DNA from: Pusillimonas sp044464525
GTDB lineage: Bacteria > Pseudomonadota > Gammaproteobacteria > Burkholderiales > Burkholderiaceae_B
NCBI RefSeq assembly: GCF_044464525.1
Contig: NZ_JBIQLE010000003.1
Span: 1 to 64,000 of the forward strand
Reading direction: 5' to 3'
DNA: 64,000 bases
Shown here: piece after piece, positions 52,053 to 60,789 of the stretch
Layout: each line of letters opens with the position of its first letter
How positions within the stretch are numbered: position 1 is the stretch's first letter
Position numbers and translations under genes: made by a program
The notes under the pieces: generated by a model
Told to the model about the DNA's origin: nothing
Databases searched by the model: none
The model's input: the letters and a program-made list of their open reading frames with translations, nothing else

Positions 52053-52454
52053 TTAAGTAATGCTCATCTCGAGCGGCGTAGTCTGAAACGCGAGTTGCTG
52101 CCAACGATCACCGTTACGGGCCCAAACCTGCATAACCTGGGAGTCGATTCTTACCGTGCCACTGCCGTCCTTACGGACTGCGACGAGGAGTTGGCGACCG
52201 GTCATCAAGGCGGCATCACCCATAACGTGAACTTTCAAGCCGGAACGTTCGACTTGGTGATAATCCACCCGGGTACCGCCGGTCGTGAGATAACTCTCGT
52301 AGTCATCGACCTGACCTTTAGCGTGAACATGGGTAAGACCCGGATGGAGGATCTCGCGAAGGCGTTCAAAGTCGGCGCGCATCATCGCGTCGCACCGTTC
52401 GGCTTCGAGTTTTAGCAGCAACGATTCGATGCCGGAAGTCGATTGATCAGTCAT
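52053..52454 (-). CDS. SnoaL/NTF2-like (DUF4440) protein
   Basis: 133 aa from ATG 52454, with AAGGAC six bases upstream. Cone-fold features: LLKLEAERCDAMMRADFERL, ILHPGLTHVHAKGQVDDYES, VMGDAALMTGRQLLV, VWARNGDRWQQLAFQTT. Members are isomerases, hydratases or binding proteins for small molecules; function here unknown. Could be associated with the thioesterase gene upstream on the same strand. Confidence 0.8.
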   Translation of the reverse strand: MTDQSTSGIESLLLKLEAERCDAMMRADFERLREILHPGLTHVHAKGQVDDYESYLTTGGTRVDYHQVERSGLKVHVMGDAALMTGRQLLVAVRKDGSGTVRIDSQVMQVWARNGDRWQQLAFQTTPLEMSIT

Positions 52455-52622
52455 GGAAGTCCTTGACAAAGAGTATGGGTGAATCTGCATCCCCGCCGGT
52501 GACCTGTGCTGGTAACCAACCAGGTCGACACGCTCAGCAGAAGAAGATTAAAGCCTGTCCATTTTATGCATAAAATTACTATTTATGCAATTAAATATAT
52601 TTTGAATCGGACCCTAAGAGGA

Positions 52623-53045
52623 TTACTCCTTGGCCAGATACAAGGTGATTCGCTCGCGGAAATCGGTGGGAATCTCGATGGGACTGATTTTCTCAACGGA
52701 AACGAACACTATGGTGACGGTGGCCACTACCCGCACCACATCGTCAGGGCCGCACAGCTGGATGTTCAGTCCAACAGAGCTACCTCCCAATTTCACGACT
52801 TTGAGCTTGCCCGTCAGTTGATCGCCCAGGCGACTAGGCTGCTTGAAATCTACCTGCAGATTGACCGTCGGAATGCCCAAGCCGCGTTCACTGTGCAACG
52901 TGTAGTAGCTAAGTTCCAAGCCATAGTTGAACCAGTGCTCGACGACATCGTGCACCAGTTCCACATAGCGTGGGTAGAACACGATGGCGGCTGGGTCGCA
53001 GTGTCTGAACAGCACTGGTATTGGCATGGTGTGAAGACGGGACAT
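52623..53045 (-). CDS. 4-hydroxybenzoyl-CoA thioesterase-family hot-dog protein
   Basis: 140 aa. The acyl-CoA thioesterase signature FRHCDPAAIVFYPRYVEL holds the catalytic Asp17; VNLQVDFKQPSRLGDQL follows. Usual single hot-dog length. Hydrolyses an aromatic or fatty acyl-CoA. Close to, but outside, the catabolic island and without its operator, so a link to the aromatic pathway is unproven. An AT-rich palindrome (TTTTATGCATAAAA, 52562-52575) lies after its end. Confidence 0.88.
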   Translation of the reverse strand: MSRLHTMPIPVLFRHCDPAAIVFYPRYVELVHDVVEHWFNYGLELSYYTLHSERGLGIPTVNLQVDFKQPSRLGDQLTGKLKVVKLGGSSVGLNIQLCGPDDVVRVVATVTIVFVSVEKISPIEIPTDFRERITLYLAKE

Positions 53046-53143
53046 GCTGGCTTCCTTACGCTAATGAATAGCGGCAACTTTGGTGGACAAGCCCGGCTGC
53101 GAAAGTTAGCAGACTTTGAGCCGGACATACGAAATGCCGACAA

Positions 53144-53364
53144 CCATAATGTGGCCAAAAGGGGAAAACAAGCAATTATTGGCCGAAAGGCCACTTTATG
53201 CTTGAAAACTCGTGTGCCGTAAACAATAAAGTGACCAGAAATAAAGCATAACTTGACCAAAATCCCGTCAGAAACCTGCTTTTTCTGGGTTCATTGAGCC
53301 CGATGCCAAACATCGATAAAGCATATCTTGGCCTAACACCACAAAATCAAGCATAAAGTGGCCA
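53144..53364. repeat. Left array of AAGCATAA-N2-TGGCCA motifs
   Basis: Exact or near copies at 53144-53157 (+), 53169-53184 (+), 53189-53204 (-), 53224-53236 (+, GTGACCA), 53244-53259 (+), 53319-53333 (+) and 53349-53364 (+). The second and third form an inverted pair round GAAA. No gene is visible in 53046-53631 apart from these. The motif recurs at 54262 and near 56.6 kb. Origin unknown; recombination or terminal sites of a mobile cassette are plausible. Confidence 0.75.
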
Positions 53365-53631
53365 AAAAATATACGCCGAAAATACCGCCTTTTTTTGCGT
53401 GCATCATCCGCTCGAGGGGAGCCGTTGCGCAACTCAAAGCACCATCTAACCGAAATGCCAGTCAACAGACACTCGCGCTTCAGAGCGATTTCGGCGATTT
53501 GGATTAGGGTGGCGTTTGATCCGACGCGTCGAGCACCACAAGACAGCGGAACGTACGCTCCTCAAGCTGCCGAACTCGCATAGCGGATATGGAACTTGCG
53601 AAGCAGGATGCTGTCATATATGCTATCAAAC

Positions 53632-54048
53632 ATGACAGTGATTGTCCTGGATACCAACGTATTTGTCTCCGCCCTTCGATCGGAAGGTGGCGCCGCACGT
53701 GAAGTACTGCGTCGTATTCTGCGTGGCAAGTATTTGCCGCTATTTGGCAATGCCTTATGGCTGGAGTACGAAGACCTGCTTAGTCGCCCCGTCTGGACGG
53801 ACATAACCACCGCCCAGGAGCGTCGAGAGATTCTGGCCGCGCTGGCCCAAGCCGGGCGCTGGGTACCGGTCTATTACGGCTGGCGGCCAAACCTACCCGA
53901 CGAAGGCGATAATCACCTTATTGAACTGGCCATTGCCGGTGGAGCACAGGCCATTATTACGCACAATGTCCGCGATGTGGCACGCGGAGAGCTGACCTGG
54001 AAAGAGCTGCGGGTACTGACACCCGCACAGTGTTTGGAGAATCTGTGA
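53632..54048 (+). CDS. PIN-domain toxin of a type II toxin-antitoxin pair
   Basis: 138 aa. PIN_3-type ribonuclease fold: MTVIVLDTNVFVSALRSEGG with Asp7, EYEDLLSRP, then DEGDNHLIELAIAGGA with the acidic metal ligands, and IITHNVRDV. Expected to cleave RNA unless neutralised. ATG 53632 gives the standard N-terminus. Stop codon overlaps the start of the antitoxin gene, so toxin is first in the operon. Confidence 0.9.
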   Translation: MTVIVLDTNVFVSALRSEGGAAREVLRRILRGKYLPLFGNALWLEYEDLLSRPVWTDITTAQERREILAALAQAGRWVPVYYGWRPNLPDEGDNHLIELAIAGGAQAIITHNVRDVARGELTWKELRVLTPAQCLENL

Positions 54049-54263
54049 TGAGCACACTAACCATACGTTTGCCGGACGATACCGCTCAGCGCCTGAAGAC
54101 CTTGGCGCAATCGCGCGGCCTTAGCGTCAACAAGCTGGTCGAAGAAATGAGCGCCCAGGCCATCGCGGCATTCGACGTGGAAATGCGTTTCAAGACGCTA
54201 GCAGCCGGTGCTGATCGCGAGAAAGCCCTTACGATTCTTGATCGGCTGGACGGCACAAAGTAA
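54048..54263 (+). CDS. Ribbon-helix-helix antitoxin
   Basis: 71 aa. The Arc/CopG-like N-terminus STLTIRLPDDTAQRLKTLAQSRGLSVNKLVEEM binds DNA as a dimer; the C-terminal half would wrap the PIN toxin. ATG shares its first base with the stop of the toxin gene. Toxin-first order is the less common one. Confidence 0.88.
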   Translation: MSTLTIRLPDDTAQRLKTLAQSRGLSVNKLVEEMSAQAIAAFDVEMRFKTLAAGADREKALTILDRLDGTK

Positions 54264-54278
54264 GGCATAAGCTAGCCA
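54262..54278 (+). repeat. Motif copy between cassette genes
   Basis: AAGGCATAAGCTAGCCA, a variant of the AAGCATAA-N2-TGGCCA motif, overlapping the antitoxin stop. It separates the PIN/antitoxin pair from the next gene. Confidence 0.5.
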
Positions 54279-54345
54279 AAAACCCAAGCAATTAAGCGGA
54301 AAGCTAGCTACCATAAGCAGAAACAGCTTATATGGACTGCGACCC

Positions 54346-54831
54346 ATGATCGATAGCGAATCGGATAATAATTCACCGACGCCTCCGGCTGGCTATACAA
54401 GCTGGCTGGACTACGCCTTGGAGTACATGGATGTACGGGCAATAGAAATCGAGTCGCTTTTCGATCTCGACTCTGACTTTGATCGCAAAGCAGCCCGTCA
54501 TGCCGCACGCAGGGAACTGGATAATTTATGTAGCAAAGCAGAGGTTCTGGATAAGCTAACCGGGGTCCTCGAGCTTGTGTCGGCGACAACACAGCATCAA
54601 ACCGAACCTGCCGGGCCCGGCAAGGCGGAAACAGACAAGATTTCCCGCTTCACTCAAGTATTTGTAGCTGCTACTCGTCTATTTGAGGGCTACGTACAAG
54701 CGGGCTTGCGATGGCTTACTCACCCAGTTAAAGGACTAGGTGATATACCCATCAACATGATCGCAACTTCGGCCCAAACCGAAGCGCTGTTGAACCTAAT
54801 TGGCCGACTAGAACACGGTATCTCTGTTTGA
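54346..54831 (+). CDS. DUF2384 (MbcA/ParS/Xre-type) antitoxin-like protein
   Basis: 161 aa. The C-terminal about 60 residues fit the toxin-binding domain of Xre/MbcA/ParS antitoxins: ATRLFEGYVQAGLRWLTHPVKGLGDIPINMIATSAQTEALL as separate blocks, ending GRLEHGISV. The N-terminal half (AGYTSWLDYALEYMDVRAIE) is a separate small helical domain also found alone in other proteins. Normally such antitoxins are next to a RES-domain toxin; none is present here. Confidence 0.7.
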   Translation: MIDSESDNNSPTPPAGYTSWLDYALEYMDVRAIEIESLFDLDSDFDRKAARHAARRELDNLCSKAEVLDKLTGVLELVSATTQHQTEPAGPGKAETDKISRFTQVFVAATRLFEGYVQAGLRWLTHPVKGLGDIPINMIATSAQTEALLNLIGRLEHGISV

Positions 54832-54915
54832 TGCCCATAGCCTTGCTGATGACTAGCAAAAAATTCGCCAACAAGCATATCTTCCCGCAATTTTCGGGGT
54901 GCCACTGTCTCTTAA

Positions 54916-55818
54916 TCACCGATATGACGCTTTGGATTGCTTGATCTGTATATCAGGGCGCTCCATTTTCCCGAAAATTGCCCCGAGGTCACTATAAGTG
55001 CCATTTTTCGGTCCTTTGATAATCTCAGCGATGATGCCTTCGCTCATAAACTCCGAAAAGTCGAACTCGTAATACGCGCAAATCCGATTATTGGACACTC
55101 TGTATTTTGAATCGGATATTTCAAAGAGGCTTGAGGTCGTCTTATTGTTAATCTGGCTGGCCAGAACCATTGGCGCATGAATCAAACGATGTTCCCGCTC
55201 CTCATGAAATGCAGGATTTTTCGCAATAACGGAATACCCTGTTAACTGGGTAATTAGCTCGTGAACTCCGCCACATGGGAACCCCGGCAATGAGACCCCT
55301 TCGCTTTTCATGCTCATGCTAGCCAGTTGCAGCATCCGCCCTAACGGAATCTCTCCCTCTTTCGCTGTTAGATCATGCATTACCAGTTTAAGTAATTTCT
55401 GGATGAAGCTCTGCTGGGCCTCGAGTTGATACTCGATCTTGCTCAGGCGCAATTGGGTTTCTTTCGTATATGCCCGCTGAGGAACTCCGACGGAACACGG
55501 GAAAAGCTCGCTGTTGAACCCAATTGAAAATCCATGGCCGTCACTAGCATATCCTCGCCATTGGCTCAGAAGGTCCCCATCCTCGGAAAAGCAGCAAACA
55601 TAGGGGCTAAATTTATTGGCGTTATACAGATCAGCGACTTGTTGGACTAGTTCTGATCCGAATTCCTGTTCGAGGGATGCAAGAGCTTGGTTAATAATTC
55701 CGACCGCCCAACTTCCCTCCATATAGTCGGACATATTATTGATACGAGATAGCCAGAGCTTCTTTCCCTGAATGATGCTAAGAAACGCCTCAGGGCTGCA
55801 GTAATGATACAAAATCAT
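54916..55818 (-). CDS. DUF2971-family protein (complete)
   Basis: 300 aa. Typical DUF2971 start YHYCSPEAFLSIIQGKKLWLS with MSDYMEG, then CCFSEDGDLLSQWRGYASDGHGFSIGF in short blocks, and an EREHRLI region. The family is of unknown function and is often found in defence islands and near phage genes. Codon use is AT-richer than in core genes. It follows a second, shorter DUF2971 gene on the same strand after 30 bp. Confidence 0.85.
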   Translation of the reverse strand: MILYHYCSPEAFLSIIQGKKLWLSRINNMSDYMEGSWAVGIINQALASLEQEFGSELVQQVADLYNANKFSPYVCCFSEDGDLLSQWRGYASDGHGFSIGFNSELFPCSVGVPQRAYTKETQLRLSKIEYQLEAQQSFIQKLLKLVMHDLTAKEGEIPLGRMLQLASMSMKSEGVSLPGFPCGGVHELITQLTGYSVIAKNPAFHEEREHRLIHAPMVLASQINNKTTSSLFEISDSKYRVSNNRICAYYEFDFSEFMSEGIIAEIIKGPKNGTYSDLGAIFGKMERPDIQIKQSKASYR

Positions 55819-55848
55819 CGTTAATCATCCAATCGTGGAATTGATTCA

Positions 55849-56346
55849 CTAGGCGATAGGTTCTCTACGCAGCTCGCCATTATGATGAGTCATACGGTAG
55901 AAAGCTAAGTCTGGGTATTGTTTTTGCGCGATCGTGCGTACTGACTGAATCAGCTCGTGCTTGGCTCTTACGCCAAAAGTTGCAGACATTAACTCTTCTG
56001 GATGGAATATGTAGTCACCATAAAGGGCATCTACCTCTCCATGACGCCAAGTAATGAGGCGCCATTCTAGTTCATATGACCATGACTGTTTCTTTGTATA
56101 GCATACGGCCTCGACCGTACGCTTTCGAAGTTCCGGCGAGTCACCATATAACAAGAAATCTAAACCAGACCCCACAATCGGAGCGTCGACTGAATAAGCC
56201 ACAGGTCTCGCCTCATGAAACGGACTATCAACCGACGCAGCAGTGAAACCCAGTACGTAGCCTTGGTGGTTATCGGCATACGTGCCCCACATTACCTCGT
56301 TATCGAAATCCCCCGTCAAACACAGTACTCGTGCAGCCTTGCCCAT
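55849..56346 (-). pseudogene. N-terminally truncated DUF2971 gene
   Basis: 165 aa frame with only the C-terminal part of the family: CLTGDFDNEVMWGTYADNHQGYVLGF, then WSYELEWRLITWRHGE. The N-terminal third, including the YHYxS-type start, is missing; sequence upstream of 56346 is unrelated. Probably inactive or a fragment left at the islet edge. Different in sequence from the complete copy downstream. Confidence 0.7.
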
Positions 56347-56478
56347 ATGAACAACCCAAGCACTACTCTGACGGCATTAACACTGCTAGGACGATCAGGG
56401 CGCCTCGGTGGTAATCCGACCACAGATATGGCTTGGATTGAGCTCGTGGGGGGTGGGCTTATCTTTTGGTCGTGCTGA
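56347..56478 (+). CDS. Possible 43-aa protein followed by a terminator
   Basis: Short frame MNNPSTTLTALTLLGRSGRL to a C-terminal IELVGGGLIFWSC. It starts base to base with the antisense start of the truncated DUF2971 gene. No clear ribosome site. A plus-strand terminator 26 bp after its stop implies a transcript here, coding or not. Confidence 0.3.
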   Translation: MNNPSTTLTALTLLGRSGRLGGNPTTDMAWIELVGGGLIFWSC

Positions 56479-56503
56479 TGAGCTCGCTGGCCAATCAAAT
56501 GCT

Positions 56504-56530
56504 AACGGAACCTAATAGGTTCCGTTTTTT
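56504..56530 (+). terminator. Plus-strand Rho-independent terminator
   Basis: Nine-base stem AACGGAACC/GGTTCCGTT with loop TAATA, followed by T up to 56530. No T-run on the opposite strand. Confidence 0.85.
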
Positions 56531-56564
56531 GTGGGTATTCGTCGCGCCAGCTGGTCATTCAATA

Positions 56565-56625
56565 AAGCATAATATGGCCAAACAGGAAATAAAGCATAAA
56601 GCCGACATTTGGCCACTTTATGCTT
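56565..56625. repeat. Right array of AAGCATAA-N2-TGGCCA motifs
   Basis: AAGCATAATATGGCCA at 56565-56580 (+), AAGCATAAAG at 56592-56601 (+, half) and GGCCACTTTATGCTT at 56611-56625 (-). The inverted copy is 37 bp from the 3' end of tRNA-Val. Mirrors the left array at 53.2 kb. Confidence 0.75.
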
Positions 56626-56661
56626 AACAGCACATATGTATTTGATCTATCTAGGATTTTT

Positions 56662-56736
56662 TGGTGGGCGGTACTGGGTTCGAACCAGTGACCCCTGCCG
56701 TGTGAAGGCAGTGCTCTACCACTGAGCTAACCGCCC
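56662..56736 (-). tRNA. tRNA-Val (anticodon CAC)
   Basis: 75-nt cloverleaf with encoded CCA. Acceptor GGGCGGT pairs with ACCGCCC; anticodon stem CTGCC/GGCAG with loop TTCACAC (anticodon CAC); T-arm CTGGTTCGAACCCAG is standard. Its 3' end faces the repeat-bounded islet, a common integration position. Confidence 0.96.
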
Positions 56737-56782
56737 CAAGTGCCGAAAGCTTCAAGAAAAGCTTTGGAAGATGGGAAGCCCG

Positions 56783-57508
56783 CTAGTTTAGCATGGAAAC
56801 TTCGGCCGTTTCGGCCCGCCAGACGCAGGGCTCGCTGGCGGCTTTATCCAGATCATCCAGATAAGCCTCGTGCGCGGCAAGCTCGTCGGCGCCGGCGGGC
56901 AATACCTGCAATACCGAGGCATCGAACTGCCCCAACTGCACGCCGCCGCTGCTTTGATTATCTCTGCTGCCGAAGTCCATGATCAGGGCGTCTTGGCCGC
57001 GGGTCATGGCCAGCCACACTTCTGCCAACAGCTCAGAATCAAGCAAGGCGCCGTGCAGGGTGCGGTGTGCGTTGGAAATTCCGTAGCGCTCGCATAGGGC
57101 ATCGAGCGAATTGCGCTTGCCGGGGTGCAGCTCGCGTGCATGGAGCAAAGAATCGGTGATCTTGCCGCACAGGGAATTGAAGGCGGGGCGCCCAACTTTT
57201 GCCAATTCCGCATCCAGGAATTTCAAATCAAAGGGTGCGTTGTGGATGATGATTTCAGCGCCCTGTACGAAGTCGCAGATATGGTGGGCAACTTCTGGAA
57301 ACCTGGGGTGGGCCGACAAGAACTCTGTTGTCAGGCCATGCACGGCCAGTGCCTCGGGGTCGCTGTCGCGGTCGGGGTTCAAGTACAGGTGAAGATGGTT
57401 GCCGGTGAGGCTACGATTGACCATCTCGACACAGGCCACTTCGACGATGCGGTGGCCCTGAGCGGGGTCCAGGCCTGTGGTTTCGGTATCGAGAATGATT
57501 TGGCGCAT
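56783..57508 (-). CDS. dnaQ: DNA polymerase III epsilon subunit DnaQ
   Basis: 241 aa. Proofreading 3'-5' exonuclease of the replicative polymerase. Exo motifs: I DTETTGL (Asp7, Glu9), II HNAPFDLKFLD, III HGALLDSELLAEVW (His and Asp). The C-terminal part beyond about 185 links to the polymerase alpha subunit. Core gene marking the right edge of the accessory stretch. Confidence 0.95.
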   Translation of the reverse strand: MRQIILDTETTGLDPAQGHRIVEVACVEMVNRSLTGNHLHLYLNPDRDSDPEALAVHGLTTEFLSAHPRFPEVAHHICDFVQGAEIIIHNAPFDLKFLDAELAKVGRPAFNSLCGKITDSLLHARELHPGKRNSLDALCERYGISNAHRTLHGALLDSELLAEVWLAMTRGQDALIMDFGSRDNQSSGGVQLGQFDASVLQVLPAGADELAAHEAYLDDLDKAASEPCVWRAETAEVSMLN

Positions 57509-57752
57509 GAAAGAAGCTTTTCTATATGGGGCCTGTGCTTCGGCGTATTGGTCGCCGACCGAAGCGTACCGGCCCTGATTAGGAACAAAAACAAAGGCCG
57601 TCCGAGACCGGCCCCGCCATCGATTGTAGAACGGTCCGGGCCCGCTCGCACAGCCGCGCCTGTATTCACGCCCTATAAACGCGGCCCAACTTGCCTTGGC
57701 GCACCCACAATATGCCTGCCCCGCAATATGCTCCCAGGCGGCGGGCGGCGTC

Positions 57753-60700
57753 TTAACGCCGTACCTTGCCGGCGATCAGGGTATAGGCAACAGGCACCAC
57801 GTATAAGGTTAGTACGGTTCCCAGCAATAATCCGCCCACCAGCACCCAGCCGATTTGCTGGCGAGATTCTGCGCCGGCGCCGGTGGCGTAGGCCAGCGGC
57901 AGCACGCCCAGCACCATGGCGCCGGTGGTCATCAAGATGGGGCGCAAGCGCAGTACGCTGGCCTGCATCACAGCCTCGAACTTTTCCATGCCCTCGGCGC
58001 GAAGCTGGGTGGCGAACTCTACGATAAGAATACCGTGCTTGGTGATCAGCCCCACCAGCGTGATAAGGCCGATCTGGCTATAGATTGACAGCGACCCTCC
58101 GGATATCAACAAGGCCAGCAAAGCTCCTGTCATGGAAAGGGGCACTGACAACATAATGATCAGCGGGTTTCGCCAGCTTTCGAACTGTGCGGCCAGCACA
58201 AGGTAGATGAATACCAGCGCCATCACAAAAACCAGATAGATATTGCCGGAAGAATCGCGAAACTCGCGAGACTGGCCGTCCAGGTCGGTCTGGACGGTGT
58301 CGGGCAGCATTTCGACGGCGACTTCCTGCATATGCTCCAGCACTTCGCCCAGGGCATAGCCCGGCGCAACCGCGGCTTGCACCTTGACGGCACGCAGGCG
58401 GTTGAAGTGGTTAAGCGACTGTGGCGATACGCTTTCGCTTACGTCAAGAAAGTTGGAAAGCTGCACCATGCCGCCGTCTCCGGTGCGCACATAGATGTCG
58501 GAGATGTCCTTGGGGTCGGCACGGTCTTCTTTCTTGACCTGGACGATAACGTCGTATTGCTCTCCGCCGTCTCGAAAGCGTGTCACCTGGCGCCCGCCCA
58601 ACATGGATTCCAGGGTGCGCCCCACTGTGCCCACGTCGATGCCGACATCGGCCAGCTTGTCGCGATTGACCTGCACCTGCAGTTCGGGGGTGTTAAGGCG
58701 CAAATCGGTCTCAAGGTTTTGCAAGCCCGGATACTGCTCCAGACGCTCCATGAAGGCATCGGTTAAGCGAGCCATTTCGGGGTATGAAGCCTGGCTCAGA
58801 ATCACGAACTCGACCGGCTTCGATGTTGCCCGCTGCCCCAGCGAAGCCGGGTTGCTGGGAAAGGCGCGCACGCCGGGCAGCGCATTGAATTGGGGACGAA
58901 GCTCGTCTGCAATGCTTTGCTGAGATTTGTCGCGTTCGTTCCAATGCTTGAGCCGAAGGATGGCGAAACCGTCGACCACGGTTGGAAAGCCAATGACCGT
59001 CTGGTTGCCCGACGCCTCGGGTATGTCGGCGTACATGGTTTCGATTCGCCGCATGCTTTCCAGGGTGTAGTCGAGCGTGGCGCCGTCAGGGGCGGTGACG
59101 ATGCCGTAAATGACGCCGCGATCTTCTACGGGCGCAAGCTCGCTCTTGACCGTCTTGAACAACACAACGCTGCCCAGCGCTACGACCAGGCCCAGCACCA
59201 GCACGATGGCTCGATGGTGCAAGGCCAGCTTGAGACTGCGCCGATAGCGATTCGTCAGGCCCACCAGAAGATTTTCAATAAAGGTATAGACCTTGCCGTG
59301 TCCACTTTGATGGCGCAATATCGTTGCGCACATCATCGGTGTGAGGGTCAGCGCCACAAAGCCCGACACCAGCACGGCGCCCGCCAGTGTCAATGCAAAT
59401 TCAATGAAAAGGCGGCCGGTGCGACCGGTGGCGAACGCCAGGGGCGCATAGACCGTAACCAGGGTGAGGGTCATGGCGACAATGGCGAAGCCAATTTCCT
59501 TGGAACCAATGAAGGCCGCTTCCAGTCGGGTTTTGCCTTCTTCCATGTGCCGATAGATATTCTCAAGCATGACGATGGCGTCGTCCACCACCAGGCCAAT
59601 GGCCAAGACCATGGAAAGCAGGGTCAGCGTATTGATCGAGAACCCCATGAAATACATGATGCCGAAGGCGCCGACCAACGAAACCGGGATAGTGACAATG
59701 GGAATGAGGCTGGCGCGCACATTGCGCAGGAAGAAGAAAATAATCAGTATCACCAGGATGATGGCTTCGCCGATGGTGAAGTACACCGACTTGATCGACT
59801 CCTGAATGAATACCGAGCTGTCGTATGCGATATCCAGGCTCATGCCTTCGGGCAGCCCCTGGTTGATCAGGGCCACCTCTTGAGTCATGGCCTTTGAAAG
59901 ATCAAGCGGATTGGCGGTTGATTGCTTCGTAATGCCGATCAACAGGCCGTTTGAACCATTGAACCGCGCGATGATGCGTTCGTCGGCGGGGCCGATCTGC
60001 ACATCGGCAACGTCTTGCATGCGTACCGAATAGCCCTGCACATTGGCGACGATAACGTCACGGAATTGCGCCACCGTTTGCAGGTCGGTGGTGGACACCA
60101 CCGAAAACTCGCGCATTTCGGACTCGATCCGGCCCGCGGGAATCATGACGTTCTGCGAACGCAAGGCATCCTCGATGTCTTGCACAGTTAGACGATAAGC
60201 GGCCAGCTTGGCGCGATCGACATAGATGCGCATCGAAGGCAACCGCTCGCCGTAAATACGCACCTCGGCGGCCCCGGGCAGCACCGACAATCGCGTCTTT
60301 ACGTAGCGCGTAATGTAGTCGGAAGCTTCCAGCGTATTCATGCTGCCTGCATTGACAGCCAAGAAGATAATGGGGCTGGAGTCGGCCTCGACCTTGCTGA
60401 TAATGGGCTCGTCGATTTCATCCGGCAAGAACCGCCGCGCGCGCGCCACTTTGTCGCGCACGTCGGCCGCTGCTGCGTCGGGATCTCGGTCGAGATTGAA
60501 CTTGATATTGATGAAGCTGCGCTCGGACCGGCTGCGCGATGTCATGACGTCGACGCCTTCCATGCCCGCCAACTGGTCTTCAAGCGGCTTGGTAACCTGC
60601 GACTCGATCACCTCGGGCGAAGCCCCTTTGTAATCGGTGCGCACAGAAACCACCGGCTCATCGATGGCCGGATATTCGCGAACAGTCAGGCGGTCATAAG

Positions 60701-60782
60701 AGATCAGGCCGATTAAGACAATGACCAGCGACAACACCGTGGCGAAAACAGGCCGCTTGATGCAAACATCGGACAGAATCAT
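57753..60782 (-). CDS. RND efflux permease, HAE1 family
   Basis: 1009 aa inner-membrane proton-drug antiporter. First helix FATVLSLVIVLIGLISYDRL, then two large periplasmic loops and twelve helices. The proton-relay region LVLAIGLVVDDAIVMLENIYRHMEEG (two Asp) is intact. ATG 60782 is chosen over an upstream TTG; the adaptor gene ends eight bases before it. No outer-membrane factor is encoded next to it, so it must use one encoded elsewhere. Substrate unknown. Confidence 0.94.
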   Translation of the reverse strand: MILSDVCIKRPVFATVLSLVIVLIGLISYDRLTVREYPAIDEPVVSVRTDYKGASPEVIESQVTKPLEDQLAGMEGVDVMTSRSRSERSFINIKFNLDRDPDAAAADVRDKVARARRFLPDEIDEPIISKVEADSSPIIFLAVNAGSMNTLEASDYITRYVKTRLSVLPGAAEVRIYGERLPSMRIYVDRAKLAAYRLTVQDIEDALRSQNVMIPAGRIESEMREFSVVSTTDLQTVAQFRDVIVANVQGYSVRMQDVADVQIGPADERIIARFNGSNGLLIGITKQSTANPLDLSKAMTQEVALINQGLPEGMSLDIAYDSSVFIQESIKSVYFTIGEAIILVILIIFFFLRNVRASLIPIVTIPVSLVGAFGIMYFMGFSINTLTLLSMVLAIGLVVDDAIVMLENIYRHMEEGKTRLEAAFIGSKEIGFAIVAMTLTLVTVYAPLAFATGRTGRLFIEFALTLAGAVLVSGFVALTLTPMMCATILRHQSGHGKVYTFIENLLVGLTNRYRRSLKLALHHRAIVLVLGLVVALGSVVLFKTVKSELAPVEDRGVIYGIVTAPDGATLDYTLESMRRIETMYADIPEASGNQTVIGFPTVVDGFAILRLKHWNERDKSQQSIADELRPQFNALPGVRAFPSNPASLGQRATSKPVEFVILSQASYPEMARLTDAFMERLEQYPGLQNLETDLRLNTPELQVQVNRDKLADVGIDVGTVGRTLESMLGGRQVTRFRDGGEQYDVIVQVKKEDRADPKDISDIYVRTGDGGMVQLSNFLDVSESVSPQSLNHFNRLRAVKVQAAVAPGYALGEVLEHMQEVAVEMLPDTVQTDLDGQSREFRDSSGNIYLVFVMALVFIYLVLAAQFESWRNPLIIMLSVPLSMTGALLALLISGGSLSIYSQIGLITLVGLITKHGILIVEFATQLRAEGMEKFEAVMQASVLRLRPILMTTGAMVLGVLPLAYATGAGAESRQQIGWVLVGGLLLGTVLTLYVVPVAYTLIAGKVRR

Positions 60783-60789
60783 GGCTGCC

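Noticed and set aside
53144..53364. CRISPR array
   Set aside because: The repeats are 16 bp, occur in both orientations, have irregular spacing and no cas genes are near.
53144..56625. Xer dif modules or integron attC sites as explanation of the repeats
   Set aside because: The motif has only one CATAA half-site and lacks the second Xer half; no GTTRRRY core-site pair or integrase was found.
58890..59897. Long plus-strand frame within the efflux permease region
   Set aside because: Complement of the RND gene; composition rich in His, Gln and Asp as expected from an antisense reading.
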